Origin: JAJFTV01 sp036825755
GTDB taxonomy: Bacteria > Chloroflexota > Anaerolineae > Anaerolineales > Anaerolineaceae
Direction of reading: 5' to 3'
Assembly (NCBI GenBank): GCA_036825755.1
Contig: DAISXR010000001.1
Location: 1 to 64,000 of the forward strand
Length of the DNA stretch: 64,000 nt
The translations under genes and the position numbers were made by a program. Positions 49,216 to 58,968 of the stretch are shown here, piece after piece (the first letter of the stretch is position 1; every line of letters starts with the position of its first letter). The notes under the pieces are model-generated. The model was given only the letters and a program-made list of their open reading frames with translations. It searched no databases and was not told where the DNA came from.

Positions 49216-52200
49216 ATGACAGAAACACCTGAAGAAATGCAGCCACATGTACAGCAGGAAACGCCGCCCAAAGAAAACAGGCTGGCAAAACGAGGATTCC
49301 AGGCATGGGATATCCTTTTACTCGTCATCCTGGCTGCGGCGGCCTGGCTGCGATTTGTAGGCCTGGACTGGGACCAGGATCAGCACCTGCACCCGGACGA
49401 ACGGTTTCTCACCATGGTGGAGACCTCCATCACCCCGGTGGATGGCGCAGGTGAGTATTTCAACACCTCTGAATCCAGCCTGAACCCGAACAACCGGGGA
49501 TATACATTTTATGTATATGGCACCTTGCCGCTGTTTATCGTCCGCTATATCGGCGAGTGGTTGGGCAAAACCGGCTACGGCGAGATCTACCTTGTGGCGC
49601 GCGCGGTCAGCGCTGTATCCGATCTGCTGACCATTGTATTGATCTACCTGACCGCGGAACATCTGTACCGTAAAAAAGCGATCAGCCTGCTGGCAGCGGC
49701 GTTTTCGGCATTTTCCGTTTTACAGATTCAATTGTCGCATTATGGAACGGTGGATGTTTTCGCCAATCTGTGTTCCGTGGCTGCATTCTATGTGGCGGGA
49801 CGGATCCTGAAATCTACGCGGGCAGCCGATTACGCCACCCTGGCGGATCTGGAAAACGATGCTCCTGAAAAAGTTTTCTCCGCGCTGGTGAGGCGCTGGG
49901 GCACCATTTTGCCGTATGTGTTGTTTGGGGTAGCCTTTGGCATGGCGCTGGCCTCAAAAATCAGTTCAGCTCCGCTGGCTGTGCTCCTGCCGGGAGCCGT
50001 GCTGATCAATTATGTGCGATTTACGCCCCGGGAAAGGCGAAACTCGTTGCTGTTCCTGGCGCGGAATGTCATCGTAGCAGCCATAGTCACCATTCTGGTG
50101 TTCCGTATCTTCCAACCGTATGCCTTCAAAGGACCGGGCTTCTTTGGCATGATCCCCAACCAGGGATGGATCAACAGCCTGTCAGAGTTGAGCGCACAAA
50201 GCAGCGGGGATGTAGATTTTCCGCCCGCGCTGCAGTGGGCTCGCAGATCGATTACATTTGGGTACGAGAACCTGATCAAGTGGGGTCTGGGTCTTCCGCT
50301 GGGGCTGCTTGCCAGCGCGGGTTTCCTGTGGATGGCGTTCCGCATGCTCAAAGGGCAGTGGGCTGATCATTTACTGCTGTGGGGTTGGACCGCGCTTTAT
50401 TTTGGCTGGCAATCCCTCAACTTTACCAGCAGCATGCGCTATTTTCTGCCCATCTATCCCATGCTGGCCATCATCGCAGCCTGGTTTGTGGCGGATCTGT
50501 GGTCCATACGCCCCAGGATACAAAGCCGAAAACCGGTTTTCGCACGGGTGGCGGCCGTGGTACTGGGAGCTGCGGTACTTCTTTCGACGATGGCTTATGC
50601 ATACGCGTTTGCCGGGATCTATACCCGCCCGGTCACCCGCATCGCCGCCAGTGAATGGATCTACCAGAATATCCCCGGACCGATCAATTTGCACATCGAT
50701 ACCGGCGCTGAACCATTCAACCAGCCGGTCACCTATGGATTAACAAGAGATGTTTCTTACGATGAGCCGCTGGTGCTGAAATTCACAGCCCAGCATGACG
50801 GCTCGATTGTCAATATCCTTTTTTCACATCTGTATCTGAAAAACAGCGAGACCGGCTGGCTGAACCTGAATGTCTGGATCTCCAGCGAACGAGATGGGGG
50901 TGCATTGTCCTCTGCCACCACCTCATCCGATTTTCAGGTGATTGACGGTGATCCACGCGGCGGGGCCTATACGCTGAATTTTTATCCCAACGCATGGCTG
51001 ACCGCGGGCGAAACCTATTATCTGCACATCCAGGCCCAGGAGCCCGGCAGTGTGCTGCAAATGGCTGGCCCGGTTACCCTGAGTTACTTGCAGGAAGTCG
51101 ATATTGCCAAACAAGCGCTGCTGGAACCGGTGGAAATGCTGAACACCGATCACAGCACCATGGTCACCCTCAACCCCGCGGTGGAGGGAACGATCACAGA
51201 GATTTATTTCCCTCATATCGTGGATTGGACCGGTGCGGATAGCCGGAAGCAAATCGAAGTCAGCCTTACCCAGACTGTGGATGGAAATCCACAGGTGGTC
51301 ACCGGAACACTGGAAAGCACCTTCCGCCCGGGTGAGGATGCGCGCGGTGATGATTATCTGCTCAAGCTGGATGAGCCGATTTCAGTGCAGCCCGGGCGTT
51401 ATCTCACCATCCAGATACGTGTCGTCGAAGGGGAAGGGCAACTGGCGCTTTATGGCAGCAAGCAGGTGCTGGAATCTTCCTGGGATGACAGCCTGCCTTA
51501 CAACCTGTATGAGAACAATGTATTTGACTACAACAATGGCCTGTACCGGACTGAACTCAATTTTGAGATGTACTGGGACGATGACGCCGAAAAGCTGGAA
51601 CGTTTCAAACTGAACCTGGATCAGGCCGACACGATTTTCATCAGTTCCAACCGGCAGTGGGGCACCACCGTTCGTGTACCGGAGCGCTATCCGCTCACCA
51701 CGGCGTATTACCGCGCCCTGATCGGCTGCCCGGCAGATAAAGAAATTACCTGGTGTTATTCGGTGGCGGAACCGGGCATGTTTACCGGCCAGCTCGGCTT
51801 TGAACTGGTGAAGGTATTCCAATCTGACCCGCAGATTGGACCGCTGCGTTTCAACACGCAATTCGCCGAAGAAGCGTTTACGGTTTATGACCACCCCAAG
51901 GTGCTCATTTTCCGCAAGACTGCTGATTACTCACCCGAAAAAGTGGCTGACATCCTGGACTCGGTGGATTTGAGCCAGGTGATCCATCTGACACCTAAAC
52001 AGGCTTCGGAGTACAAGGGTAATCTGGTGCTGTCGGAAGAAGATTGGGCCAAACAGCAGCAAAGCGGTACCTGGCGGGATCTGTTCGATCGGGCCGATTT
52101 AATCAACCGCAGTCCGTGGATCGGGTTGATCGTATGGTATTTTCTGATCGCGGTTATCGGATGGTGCGTATATCCGTTGACACGGCTGGTATTCAGGGGT

Positions 52201-54564
52201 CTGTTTGACCGCGGCTACCCGCTTTCACGTCTGTTTGGGCTCATGATGCTGGCTTTTGTGGTGTGGCTGATGGGTTCTTCAGGGATTACGATCTCCAAAC
52301 TGACCATCACGCTTTGTTTTGCCGCCATCCTGCTGTTAAATTTGTTTCTGTTCCTGCGTCAGCGCGAACAGATCACCGCCGAGATCAAAGATCATTGGCG
52401 CTATCTGCTGCTGGTGGAAGGCATCTTCCTGGCGGTCTTTACTTTCGATCTGCTCATTCGCGTGGGCAACCCGGATCTGTGGCATCCGTATAAGGGCGGC
52501 GAAAAACCAATGGATCTCTCGTATTTCACCGCCGTGCTCAAAAGCAATACCTTCCCGCCTTACGATCCCTGGTACGCCGGCGGGTACATCAACTATTACT
52601 ATTACGGCTTCGTCCTGGTGGGAGTACCGGTCAAATGGCTGGGGATTATCCCCACAGTTGCGTATAACTTTTTGCTGCCTACCCTGATGGCTTTTCTGGC
52701 GATGGGCACTTTTTCGCTGGGAAGCAATCTCACCGGATGGGCTGCCAGTATTAGGAAGGGCGAACGTAAACCAAAATTCCCTGATTGGTTGCCGGCTGGT
52801 TTGAGCGGTCTGATGGGTGGGATCGCCAGCACGGTATTGATGATCTTTATCGGCAACCTGGGCACCATCCGGATGATCTGGCACGGCATCATGAAGCTGG
52901 CTGCGCCGGGCGGGATCATTGAAGGTTCCGATCTGCTGACGCGTTTGGTGTGGACGGTTCAGGGGCTGGGTAATTATCTGAAGGGAGCCAGTCTGCCCTA
53001 TGCGGCAGGCGACTGGTACTGGATTCCCAGCCGGGTGTATCCCAACGAGCCGATCACCGAGTTCCCGCTGTTTACCTTCCTGTACGCCGATCTACATGCT
53101 CACATGATTGCCCTGCCCGTGACCGTACTGGCGCTTTGCTGGGCGGTATCGTTCATCAAATATAAATTCTTTGAAGGCGAAAAACCTCAAATCAAAGACT
53201 GGCTGGTGATGGGTCTGGTGCTGATCGCCGGGGCGTTGATTATCGGCGCGCTGCGTCCCACCAATACCTGGGACACACCTACCTATCTGACACTGGCTGT
53301 TCTGGCTGTGATTTACAAAATGCTGCGTATCAATTTGGGCAGCTTCTGGAGTGAGAAGCTTTCACCCATCTGGCGAAAAGTGATCCTGGCGGCAGGTGCA
53401 GCGGCCATATTGGGTATCTTAACCTTCCTGCTGTACGCTCCCTTTGCAAGATGGTTTGTGCAGGGTTATAACTCCATCACCATCTGGCAAGGCGACCGCT
53501 CTCCAGCCTGGTCCTATCTGACCCATTGGGGACTGTTCCTGTTTTTGATTGTCAGTTGGATGTTCTGGGAAACGCGTCAGTGGCTGGTGAACACCCCCGT
53601 GTCCGCTCTGGCAAAATTGCGTCCATATAAATTCACCTTGCAGGCCGTTGCGGCGCTGTTGATCTTCGCGATCCTGGCGACCATCATCCTGAAAATTGGC
53701 ATTGGATGGATGGTACTTTTAATGGCTTTCTGGGCGTTAATTCTGCTGCTGAGGCCTAATCAACCAGATATGAAACGGGTAGTGTTGTTTATGATCGGCA
53801 CTGCCCTGGTGTTGACCCTGGCTGTGGAGATCATCGTCCTGGAAGGCGATCTCGGGCGCATGAACACTGTGTTCAAATTCTATTTGCAGGCGTGGACGTT
53901 GTTATCCATCAGCGCGGCGGCTTCGCTGGTGTGGGTCTATCCGGCGGTGATCGAGCAGTGGAAGACCGGCTGGCGGGATTTCTGGCACATTGCTGCAGTG
54001 GTCTTGTTCAGTGCTGCGGCCATGTTCACCCTGTTTGCCGGTCTGGATAAGATACGCGACCGGATCAACCCCGATGCCCCGCATTCATTGGACGGTATGA
54101 CCTTTATGGCGACCTCCACTTACTGGCAGAGCGATTGGGTGATGGATCTCAACCAGGATTACCAGGCGATTCAATGGATGCAGGAGAATGTAGAGGGTTC
54201 GCCGGTGATTGTAGAAGCAAATACACCGGAATATTTATGGGGGAGCCGGTACACCATTTACACCGGTCTGCCAGGCGTGGTGGGCTGGAACTGGCACCAA
54301 CGCCAGCAGCGCGGAATTGTCTCAGCCGACTGGGTGACCAACCGCATCATCGAGGTTCAAAATTTCTATACTACCCAGGATCTCAAGGTCGTTGAAGACT
54401 TTTTGGATAAGTACGACGTGCAATACATCATTGTCGGTCAGCTCGAAAAAGCCTATTACGGAGCTGACGGTATGCTTAAGTTTGATCAGTGGAATGGGGA
54501 GCTATGGGATGCAGTCTACCAGGTGGGTGATACAACCATTTACCAGGTGACAGGAACCCATTGA
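49216..54564 (+). CDS. Giant membrane protein: GT-C domain fused to DUF2298 (YYY) domain
   Basis: The 1782-residue protein has at least two halves. The N-terminal half (about 25-480) has GT-C type segments with an acidic motif HLHPDERFLTMV (about 58-69). A soluble, beta-rich region (about 490-900) with many aromatic residues follows. The C-terminal half (about 965-1780) matches the DUF2298 or 'Chlor_Arch_YYY' pattern: GGYINYYYYGFVLVGVP near 1121-1137, FLYADLHAHMIALP near 1288-1301, and GRMNTVFKFYLQAW near 1540-1553. Function is not established; fusion to a GT-C domain points to lipid-linked glycan transfer. The C-terminal half is paralogous to the next gene. Confidence 0.82.
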   Translation: MTETPEEMQPHVQQETPPKENRLAKRGFQAWDILLLVILAAAAWLRFVGLDWDQDQHLHPDERFLTMVETSITPVDGAGEYFNTSESSLNPNNRGYTFYVYGTLPLFIVRYIGEWLGKTGYGEIYLVARAVSAVSDLLTIVLIYLTAEHLYRKKAISLLAAAFSAFSVLQIQLSHYGTVDVFANLCSVAAFYVAGRILKSTRAADYATLADLENDAPEKVFSALVRRWGTILPYVLFGVAFGMALASKISSAPLAVLLPGAVLINYVRFTPRERRNSLLFLARNVIVAAIVTILVFRIFQPYAFKGPGFFGMIPNQGWINSLSELSAQSSGDVDFPPALQWARRSITFGYENLIKWGLGLPLGLLASAGFLWMAFRMLKGQWADHLLLWGWTALYFGWQSLNFTSSMRYFLPIYPMLAIIAAWFVADLWSIRPRIQSRKPVFARVAAVVLGAAVLLSTMAYAYAFAGIYTRPVTRIAASEWIYQNIPGPINLHIDTGAEPFNQPVTYGLTRDVSYDEPLVLKFTAQHDGSIVNILFSHLYLKNSETGWLNLNVWISSERDGGALSSATTSSDFQVIDGDPRGGAYTLNFYPNAWLTAGETYYLHIQAQEPGSVLQMAGPVTLSYLQEVDIAKQALLEPVEMLNTDHSTMVTLNPAVEGTITEIYFPHIVDWTGADSRKQIEVSLTQTVDGNPQVVTGTLESTFRPGEDARGDDYLLKLDEPISVQPGRYLTIQIRVVEGEGQLALYGSKQVLESSWDDSLPYNLYENNVFDYNNGLYRTELNFEMYWDDDAEKLERFKLNLDQADTIFISSNRQWGTTVRVPERYPLTTAYYRALIGCPADKEITWCYSVAEPGMFTGQLGFELVKVFQSDPQIGPLRFNTQFAEEAFTVYDHPKVLIFRKTADYSPEKVADILDSVDLSQVIHLTPKQASEYKGNLVLSEEDWAKQQQSGTWRDLFDRADLINRSPWIGLIVWYFLIAVIGWCVYPLTRLVFRGLFDRGYPLSRLFGLMMLAFVVWLMGSSGITISKLTITLCFAAILLLNLFLFLRQREQITAEIKDHWRYLLLVEGIFLAVFTFDLLIRVGNPDLWHPYKGGEKPMDLSYFTAVLKSNTFPPYDPWYAGGYINYYYYGFVLVGVPVKWLGIIPTVAYNFLLPTLMAFLAMGTFSLGSNLTGWAASIRKGERKPKFPDWLPAGLSGLMGGIASTVLMIFIGNLGTIRMIWHGIMKLAAPGGIIEGSDLLTRLVWTVQGLGNYLKGASLPYAAGDWYWIPSRVYPNEPITEFPLFTFLYADLHAHMIALPVTVLALCWAVSFIKYKFFEGEKPQIKDWLVMGLVLIAGALIIGALRPTNTWDTPTYLTLAVLAVIYKMLRINLGSFWSEKLSPIWRKVILAAGAAAILGILTFLLYAPFARWFVQGYNSITIWQGDRSPAWSYLTHWGLFLFLIVSWMFWETRQWLVNTPVSALAKLRPYKFTLQAVAALLIFAILATIILKIGIGWMVLLMAFWALILLLRPNQPDMKRVVLFMIGTALVLTLAVEIIVLEGDLGRMNTVFKFYLQAWTLLSISAAASLVWVYPAVIEQWKTGWRDFWHIAAVVLFSAAAMFTLFAGLDKIRDRINPDAPHSLDGMTFMATSTYWQSDWVMDLNQDYQAIQWMQENVEGSPVIVEANTPEYLWGSRYTIYTGLPGVVGWNWHQRQQRGIVSADWVTNRIIEVQNFYTTQDLKVVEDFLDKYDVQYIIVGQLEKAYYGADGMLKFDQWNGELWDAVYQVGDTTIYQVTGTH

Positions 54565-54583
54565 GAGCAGCAAAGGAACCCGA

Positions 54584-57217
54584 ATGATCGATTTTTTGCT
54601 CTGGTACGTATTGATGCTTCTGCTCGGATGGGCGGCTTTTCCGATCGCCTTTCGGCTTCTACCGAAACTGAGGGACCGCGGGTTTGGCCTCTCCAAAGTG
54701 CTCGGACTGCTGGTATGGACGTACCTTTTCTGGCTGACTAATATTCTGCATTTCAATCAAAACACCGTTGGTGGGATCCTGTTTGCCCTGGCGTTGATGC
54801 TGGTGCTCAGTTGGCTGTGCGTACGCAATGGCCGCTGGAATGAGCTGAAAAACTGGATACGGGAACACGGGCGGGTGGTCATCACCACCGAGATCGTTTT
54901 TCTGTTCCTGTTTGCTTTCTGGGCGTTCATCCGGGCAACCGGGCCGGATGTTTCAGGCACCGAAAAGCCCATGGAAATGGCCTTTATCTCATCCATTTTA
55001 CGCTCCAACAGCCTGCCGGCGCAGGATCCATGGCTGGCAGGCTATGCCATCTCATACTACTATCTGGGATATGTGATGGCGGCTCTGCTGATCAAAATTA
55101 CCGGTGTATTACCCTGGGTGGGTTTCAACCTGGTCAGCGCGCTGTGGTTTGCGCTCACCGGGATTGCCGCCTACAGCGTAGTGTATTCGCTGATTGCGGT
55201 TGTTTTCAGGCCAAAGCCTGCCAGCGATGAGCTAGACAGCTCTTCTGAGGTACCCTCCACCCATCGAGGGTCGGATCTGTTCTGGGCGCTGCTGGGACCG
55301 CTGTATGTGCTGATAGTGAGCAATGCAGAAGGTTTTCTGGAAATGCTGCACAGTAAGGGATTGTTCTGGACCACGGCCGCGGATGGCAGCCTGCAGTCGA
55401 AATTCTGGACCTGGCTGGATATCCGCGAAATCGCCGATCCGCCCACGCCGCCGTTCAGCTGGACGCCGGAGCGACTTTCGGGCATCTGGTGGTGGCGAGC
55501 GTCACGCGTACTGCAGGATTACACCGCCACGGGCGACTGGCGGGAAATTATCGATGAATTTCCTTTTTTCTCGTACTTTCTGGCTGATTTGCACCCGCAT
55601 GTTCTGGCCATGCCGTTCGCCATTCTGGCGATTGGCCTGGCGTTCAACTTCTTCCTGTCGTGGAAGCCTTCTGCGGAAAGAGGTCTCTCTCTGTATGACT
55701 GGGCAACCGATTGGTTTGCCCGCGCTCCGGTTACGTTACGCGATCTGACCATCGGCCCGCTGTTATCCAGCGGCAGTTTTTGGGCAGCCGCCTTTCTGAC
55801 CGGCAGCCTGGCGTTTTTGAATACTTGGGATTTTCCGTTTTACGTGGGTCTGTTCGCGGCGGTGTACGCATACCACCGTTATCAAACTTTTGGATGGTCG
55901 TGGTCGAGACTGGTGGAGTTTATTACCTTTGCTCTGCTGACAGGTATTTTTGGCATTCTGTTCTTTTTCCCGTTTTATATCGGGTTTTCCTCCCAGGCCG
56001 GCGGATTTCTGCCCAGCCTGTTTTTCTTCACCCGTGGCGCCAATTTCTGGGTGATGTTCCTGCCGTTGCTGTTCCCTTTGTGCTGGTGGCTGCTCACACA
56101 GCTCCGCCGCTCGCCAACAAAAACGGTCCTCAAACGCGGTCTGCTGTTCGCCGCAATTGTGCTGCTGGGGCTGGGATTCCTCTCATACCTGATAGGCGGC
56201 ATCGGCGTTTTGTTACCTTCTCTTGGCGCCCGACTGCAAGCCGGCGGCTCTTCAGCAGGACTGGGACAAAAATTAATGGAGTGGGGGGGTCTGTTCTTCA
56301 ATGTGCAGGGAATCTCCAACCCGACGGATATCTGGCAGTCTTTGCGGCTGCGGTTAACCCAGCCGGGTATGTGGCTGACAGCCGGTTTGATGGTTTTGCT
56401 GGTGTGGGGTCTACTCTCGCTCAGGAAGGAAGCTGGCTCCGGTGAGCCTGCTCCAACGAATGGCAGTAATGTGTTTATTTTGCAGTTGATGCTGCTGGGG
56501 CTGGGGCTGGTCATCTTCCCGGAGTTTTTCTATCTGCGAGACCAGTTTGGATACCGGATCAACACCATCTTCAAATTCTATTTTCAAACCTGGATTTTGT
56601 GGAGTATCTCGGCCGCGGCGGTTTCAGTGGTTCTATGGCGATCGCTGCGCGGCTGGGGAAAGGCAGTATTCTGTATTCTGTGGACGGCTGTGCTGCTGAT
56701 CTGCCTGGCGTATCCATTCTACGGGTTGAGTTCAAAAATCATCGGGTTGGACTGGAAATCGGTCACCCTGGATGGGGCGATCCGGAATGAAGCGCTCGGC
56801 GCGGGAGACCTGGAGGCCATCCAATGGCTGCTGAATGCCGAGGATGGCGTGCTGGTGGAGGCAGTGGGCGGCAGTTATACTGGTTACGCGCGGGCGGCCA
56901 CCTTCAGCGGCATGCCCACTCTGCTGGGCTGGCCGGGGCATGAGGCTCAGTGGCGCGGCAGTTACGTAGAAATGGGAACACGCGAAGATGATGTGCGGCA
57001 GATTTATCAGAGCAACAGTTGGGAGGAAACCCTGCCCTTGCTGCAAAAATACAGAGTAAACTATATCTACGTGGGTACCTACGAATACAACACGTACAAC
57101 GTCAACGAAGACAAGTTCATGCGCAATCTCGGCATCGCGTATCAAAACGAAGCGGTCAGGATCTATGAGGTTACTCAGGATCTGCAGCAAACCGCAGGAG
57201 GATTGTTGGTACCGTGA
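54584..57217 (+). CDS. DUF2298 (YYY) membrane protein
   Basis: This 877-residue protein has about 17-19 membrane segments and corresponds to the C-terminal half of the previous gene product. Shared motifs in the same order are AISYYYLGYVMAALLIK near 152-168 (compare NYYYYG), FFSYFLADLHPHVLAMP near 326-342 (compare DLHAH), and YRINTIFKFYFQTW near 656-669. A C-terminal soluble part has ATFSGMPTLLGWPGHEAQW. It is probably a glycosyltransferase or part of a flippase complex, judging from the neighbours. The gene starts 20 bp after the giant one and overlaps the next by 4 bp. Confidence 0.82.
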   Translation: MIDFLLWYVLMLLLGWAAFPIAFRLLPKLRDRGFGLSKVLGLLVWTYLFWLTNILHFNQNTVGGILFALALMLVLSWLCVRNGRWNELKNWIREHGRVVITTEIVFLFLFAFWAFIRATGPDVSGTEKPMEMAFISSILRSNSLPAQDPWLAGYAISYYYLGYVMAALLIKITGVLPWVGFNLVSALWFALTGIAAYSVVYSLIAVVFRPKPASDELDSSSEVPSTHRGSDLFWALLGPLYVLIVSNAEGFLEMLHSKGLFWTTAADGSLQSKFWTWLDIREIADPPTPPFSWTPERLSGIWWWRASRVLQDYTATGDWREIIDEFPFFSYFLADLHPHVLAMPFAILAIGLAFNFFLSWKPSAERGLSLYDWATDWFARAPVTLRDLTIGPLLSSGSFWAAAFLTGSLAFLNTWDFPFYVGLFAAVYAYHRYQTFGWSWSRLVEFITFALLTGIFGILFFFPFYIGFSSQAGGFLPSLFFFTRGANFWVMFLPLLFPLCWWLLTQLRRSPTKTVLKRGLLFAAIVLLGLGFLSYLIGGIGVLLPSLGARLQAGGSSAGLGQKLMEWGGLFFNVQGISNPTDIWQSLRLRLTQPGMWLTAGLMVLLVWGLLSLRKEAGSGEPAPTNGSNVFILQLMLLGLGLVIFPEFFYLRDQFGYRINTIFKFYFQTWILWSISAAAVSVVLWRSLRGWGKAVFCILWTAVLLICLAYPFYGLSSKIIGLDWKSVTLDGAIRNEALGAGDLEAIQWLLNAEDGVLVEAVGGSYTGYARAATFSGMPTLLGWPGHEAQWRGSYVEMGTREDDVRQIYQSNSWEETLPLLQKYRVNYIYVGTYEYNTYNVNEDKFMRNLGIAYQNEAVRIYEVTQDLQQTAGGLLVP

Positions 57218-58968
57218 GAAAGAACTCCATCGAATTGTGGCTTTACATCGCCATCCTGCTGCTGGCGCTTTTTATACGCTTTTTTCAGCTTGGCGACCTG
57301 CCGCTGAATGAGGCAGAGGCCTCCTCAGCCCTGCAGGCCTTCCAGATTTCCAGAGGTGCTACGGTTCCGTTGAACGCACAGGCAGGTTATGTTCTGCTCA
57401 CCTCGGTGCTGTTCACATTTTTACGCGATAGCGAATTCTGGGCGCGTTTCTTGCCGGCTCTGGTGGGTGGATCAATGACTCTGCTGCCGCTGCTGTTCCG
57501 AAAACAGCTTGGCATCCTTCCCGCTGTACTGCTGGCCGGGTTTATCGCTATCGATCCTGGGCTTGTGATTCTGTCCAGGACGGCCGATGGATCCATCCTG
57601 GGTATAGCATTCCTTCTTTTTTGTATCGGGTTCCTGATCAATAACCGGTTGGTTCTCGCAGGTATTTTTGGGGGTCTCTCCCTGGTTGGGGGGATCACAA
57701 TCTGGTTTGGACTGACTGCTCTCGTAGTTGGCGCTGTTTTCTTTATGGTGGCTCGAAAACGATCAGCAGATGCGAATGAGTCTTTCACGATCTCACTCGG
57801 GCAAAATGGCCGGGCCTGGTGGGGTAAGCTGCTGATCGCCGCGGCAGTGACCGTTTTACTGACCTTTTCCCTTTTCTTCCGTTACCCATCCGGGCTGGGA
57901 GGTATCTTTTCAGGGCTGGCCGCGTATGGCGAAGGATGGTCATTCTTGGCCGGTCAATCTCCGCTGAGCGGCTGGCTTCAACTGCAGGCATTATCCCTTA
58001 AGACGGCTCTGCTCAGTTTGCTGTTGTATGAGAGCCTTCCCCTTGTTTTGGGCATCGCCGCGCTGATCATGGCATTTCAGAAACGGGACGGTCTAATTTT
58101 CGCTTTGGCTGCCGCAGCGCTTTCTGTACTGTTTATCATGATCCTGTACCCGGCGCGCGGTTTTGCAGTTTTTCCATGGCTCAGCCTGCCGCTTGGGGCG
58201 TTGTTGTGCAAATACCTTCTGGCCGATTACTCGATGGAGGATGTGCAGCCCCTGCCATTTATTGGCCTGTTATCAATGATCCTGATCCTGGTGGTGTTCA
58301 GCGCCGTCAACCTGAAGGGCGTGTTTACAGGCGCCACCACAGATATCGAAGGCAATCAACTTCGGTTGGCCAGTATTCTGGGTTCTTTGCTGATCATCCT
58401 TCTGGGGAGTGGGTTGGTGATCTGGGGTTGGACGGTGACCACCGCAACCAAAGCACTATTCGGAGCATTTTTTGTCCTGTTATTTGCAATCAACATCCAG
58501 ACGGTCTGGTACACGGTGACCGCCGCAAATCATCAGCGACAGGAGGTATGGCTGACCAGTCCGTTTACAGACGCCGATCTGTTGACCCAAACCGCAGCCG
58601 AATATCAGAACTGGAACATCGGCCCGGGTAATCAATCTACCGTCTGGATTGCGGGGGTTGATTCTCAGGCGCTGGAGTGGGCGCTGCGGTCCGTTGAAAA
58701 ACTGGAGAAGACCCAGGCGCTGCCCACTTCGCGCGATCCGGAGATGATGATCACCAGTTCTACCCAACAGCTTGCCGTGCAGGATGAATACGCCGGTCAA
58801 GATTTCGTCCTGGCGCAGCAGCCTGTTTGGGATGGCCTGGATGCCTGGGGCTGGATGCGTTGGTTTTTCCTTCGCCAGACGCCGCATGTCGAGAATTCAA
58901 TTATTTTATGGGTAAGGGTGGACCAATTTCCAGGATATGATACCAATGAACTGCCACAATCAAATTGA
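57214..58968 (+). CDS. Polytopic GT-C-like membrane protein
   Basis: The 584-residue protein has about 13 membrane segments, starting IELWLYIAILLLALFIRFFQ. Its first loop carries LPLNEAEASSALQAFQISRG (about 29-48), which fits the GT-C acceptor-side loop but replaces the usual Asp-Glu pair by NEAEA. A soluble C-terminal tail of about 100 residues follows. It uses a GTG start and overlaps the previous gene by 4 bp. It may be an inactive partner or an enzyme with altered metal binding. cmk begins within its last codons. Confidence 0.72.
   Translation: MRKNSIELWLYIAILLLALFIRFFQLGDLPLNEAEASSALQAFQISRGATVPLNAQAGYVLLTSVLFTFLRDSEFWARFLPALVGGSMTLLPLLFRKQLGILPAVLLAGFIAIDPGLVILSRTADGSILGIAFLLFCIGFLINNRLVLAGIFGGLSLVGGITIWFGLTALVVGAVFFMVARKRSADANESFTISLGQNGRAWWGKLLIAAAVTVLLTFSLFFRYPSGLGGIFSGLAAYGEGWSFLAGQSPLSGWLQLQALSLKTALLSLLLYESLPLVLGIAALIMAFQKRDGLIFALAAAALSVLFIMILYPARGFAVFPWLSLPLGALLCKYLLADYSMEDVQPLPFIGLLSMILILVVFSAVNLKGVFTGATTDIEGNQLRLASILGSLLIILLGSGLVIWGWTVTTATKALFGAFFVLLFAINIQTVWYTVTAANHQRQEVWLTSPFTDADLLTQTAAEYQNWNIGPGNQSTVWIAGVDSQALEWALRSVEKLEKTQALPTSRDPEMMITSSTQQLAVQDEYAGQDFVLAQQPVWDGLDAWGWMRWFFLRQTPHVENSIILWVRVDQFPGYDTNELPQSN

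Noticed and set aside
55711..56445. A 244-codon open frame on the plus strand inside the 877-aa membrane protein
   Set aside because: Wrong frame relative to the polytopic protein. It has no continuous hydrophobic pattern of its own and no ribosome site.
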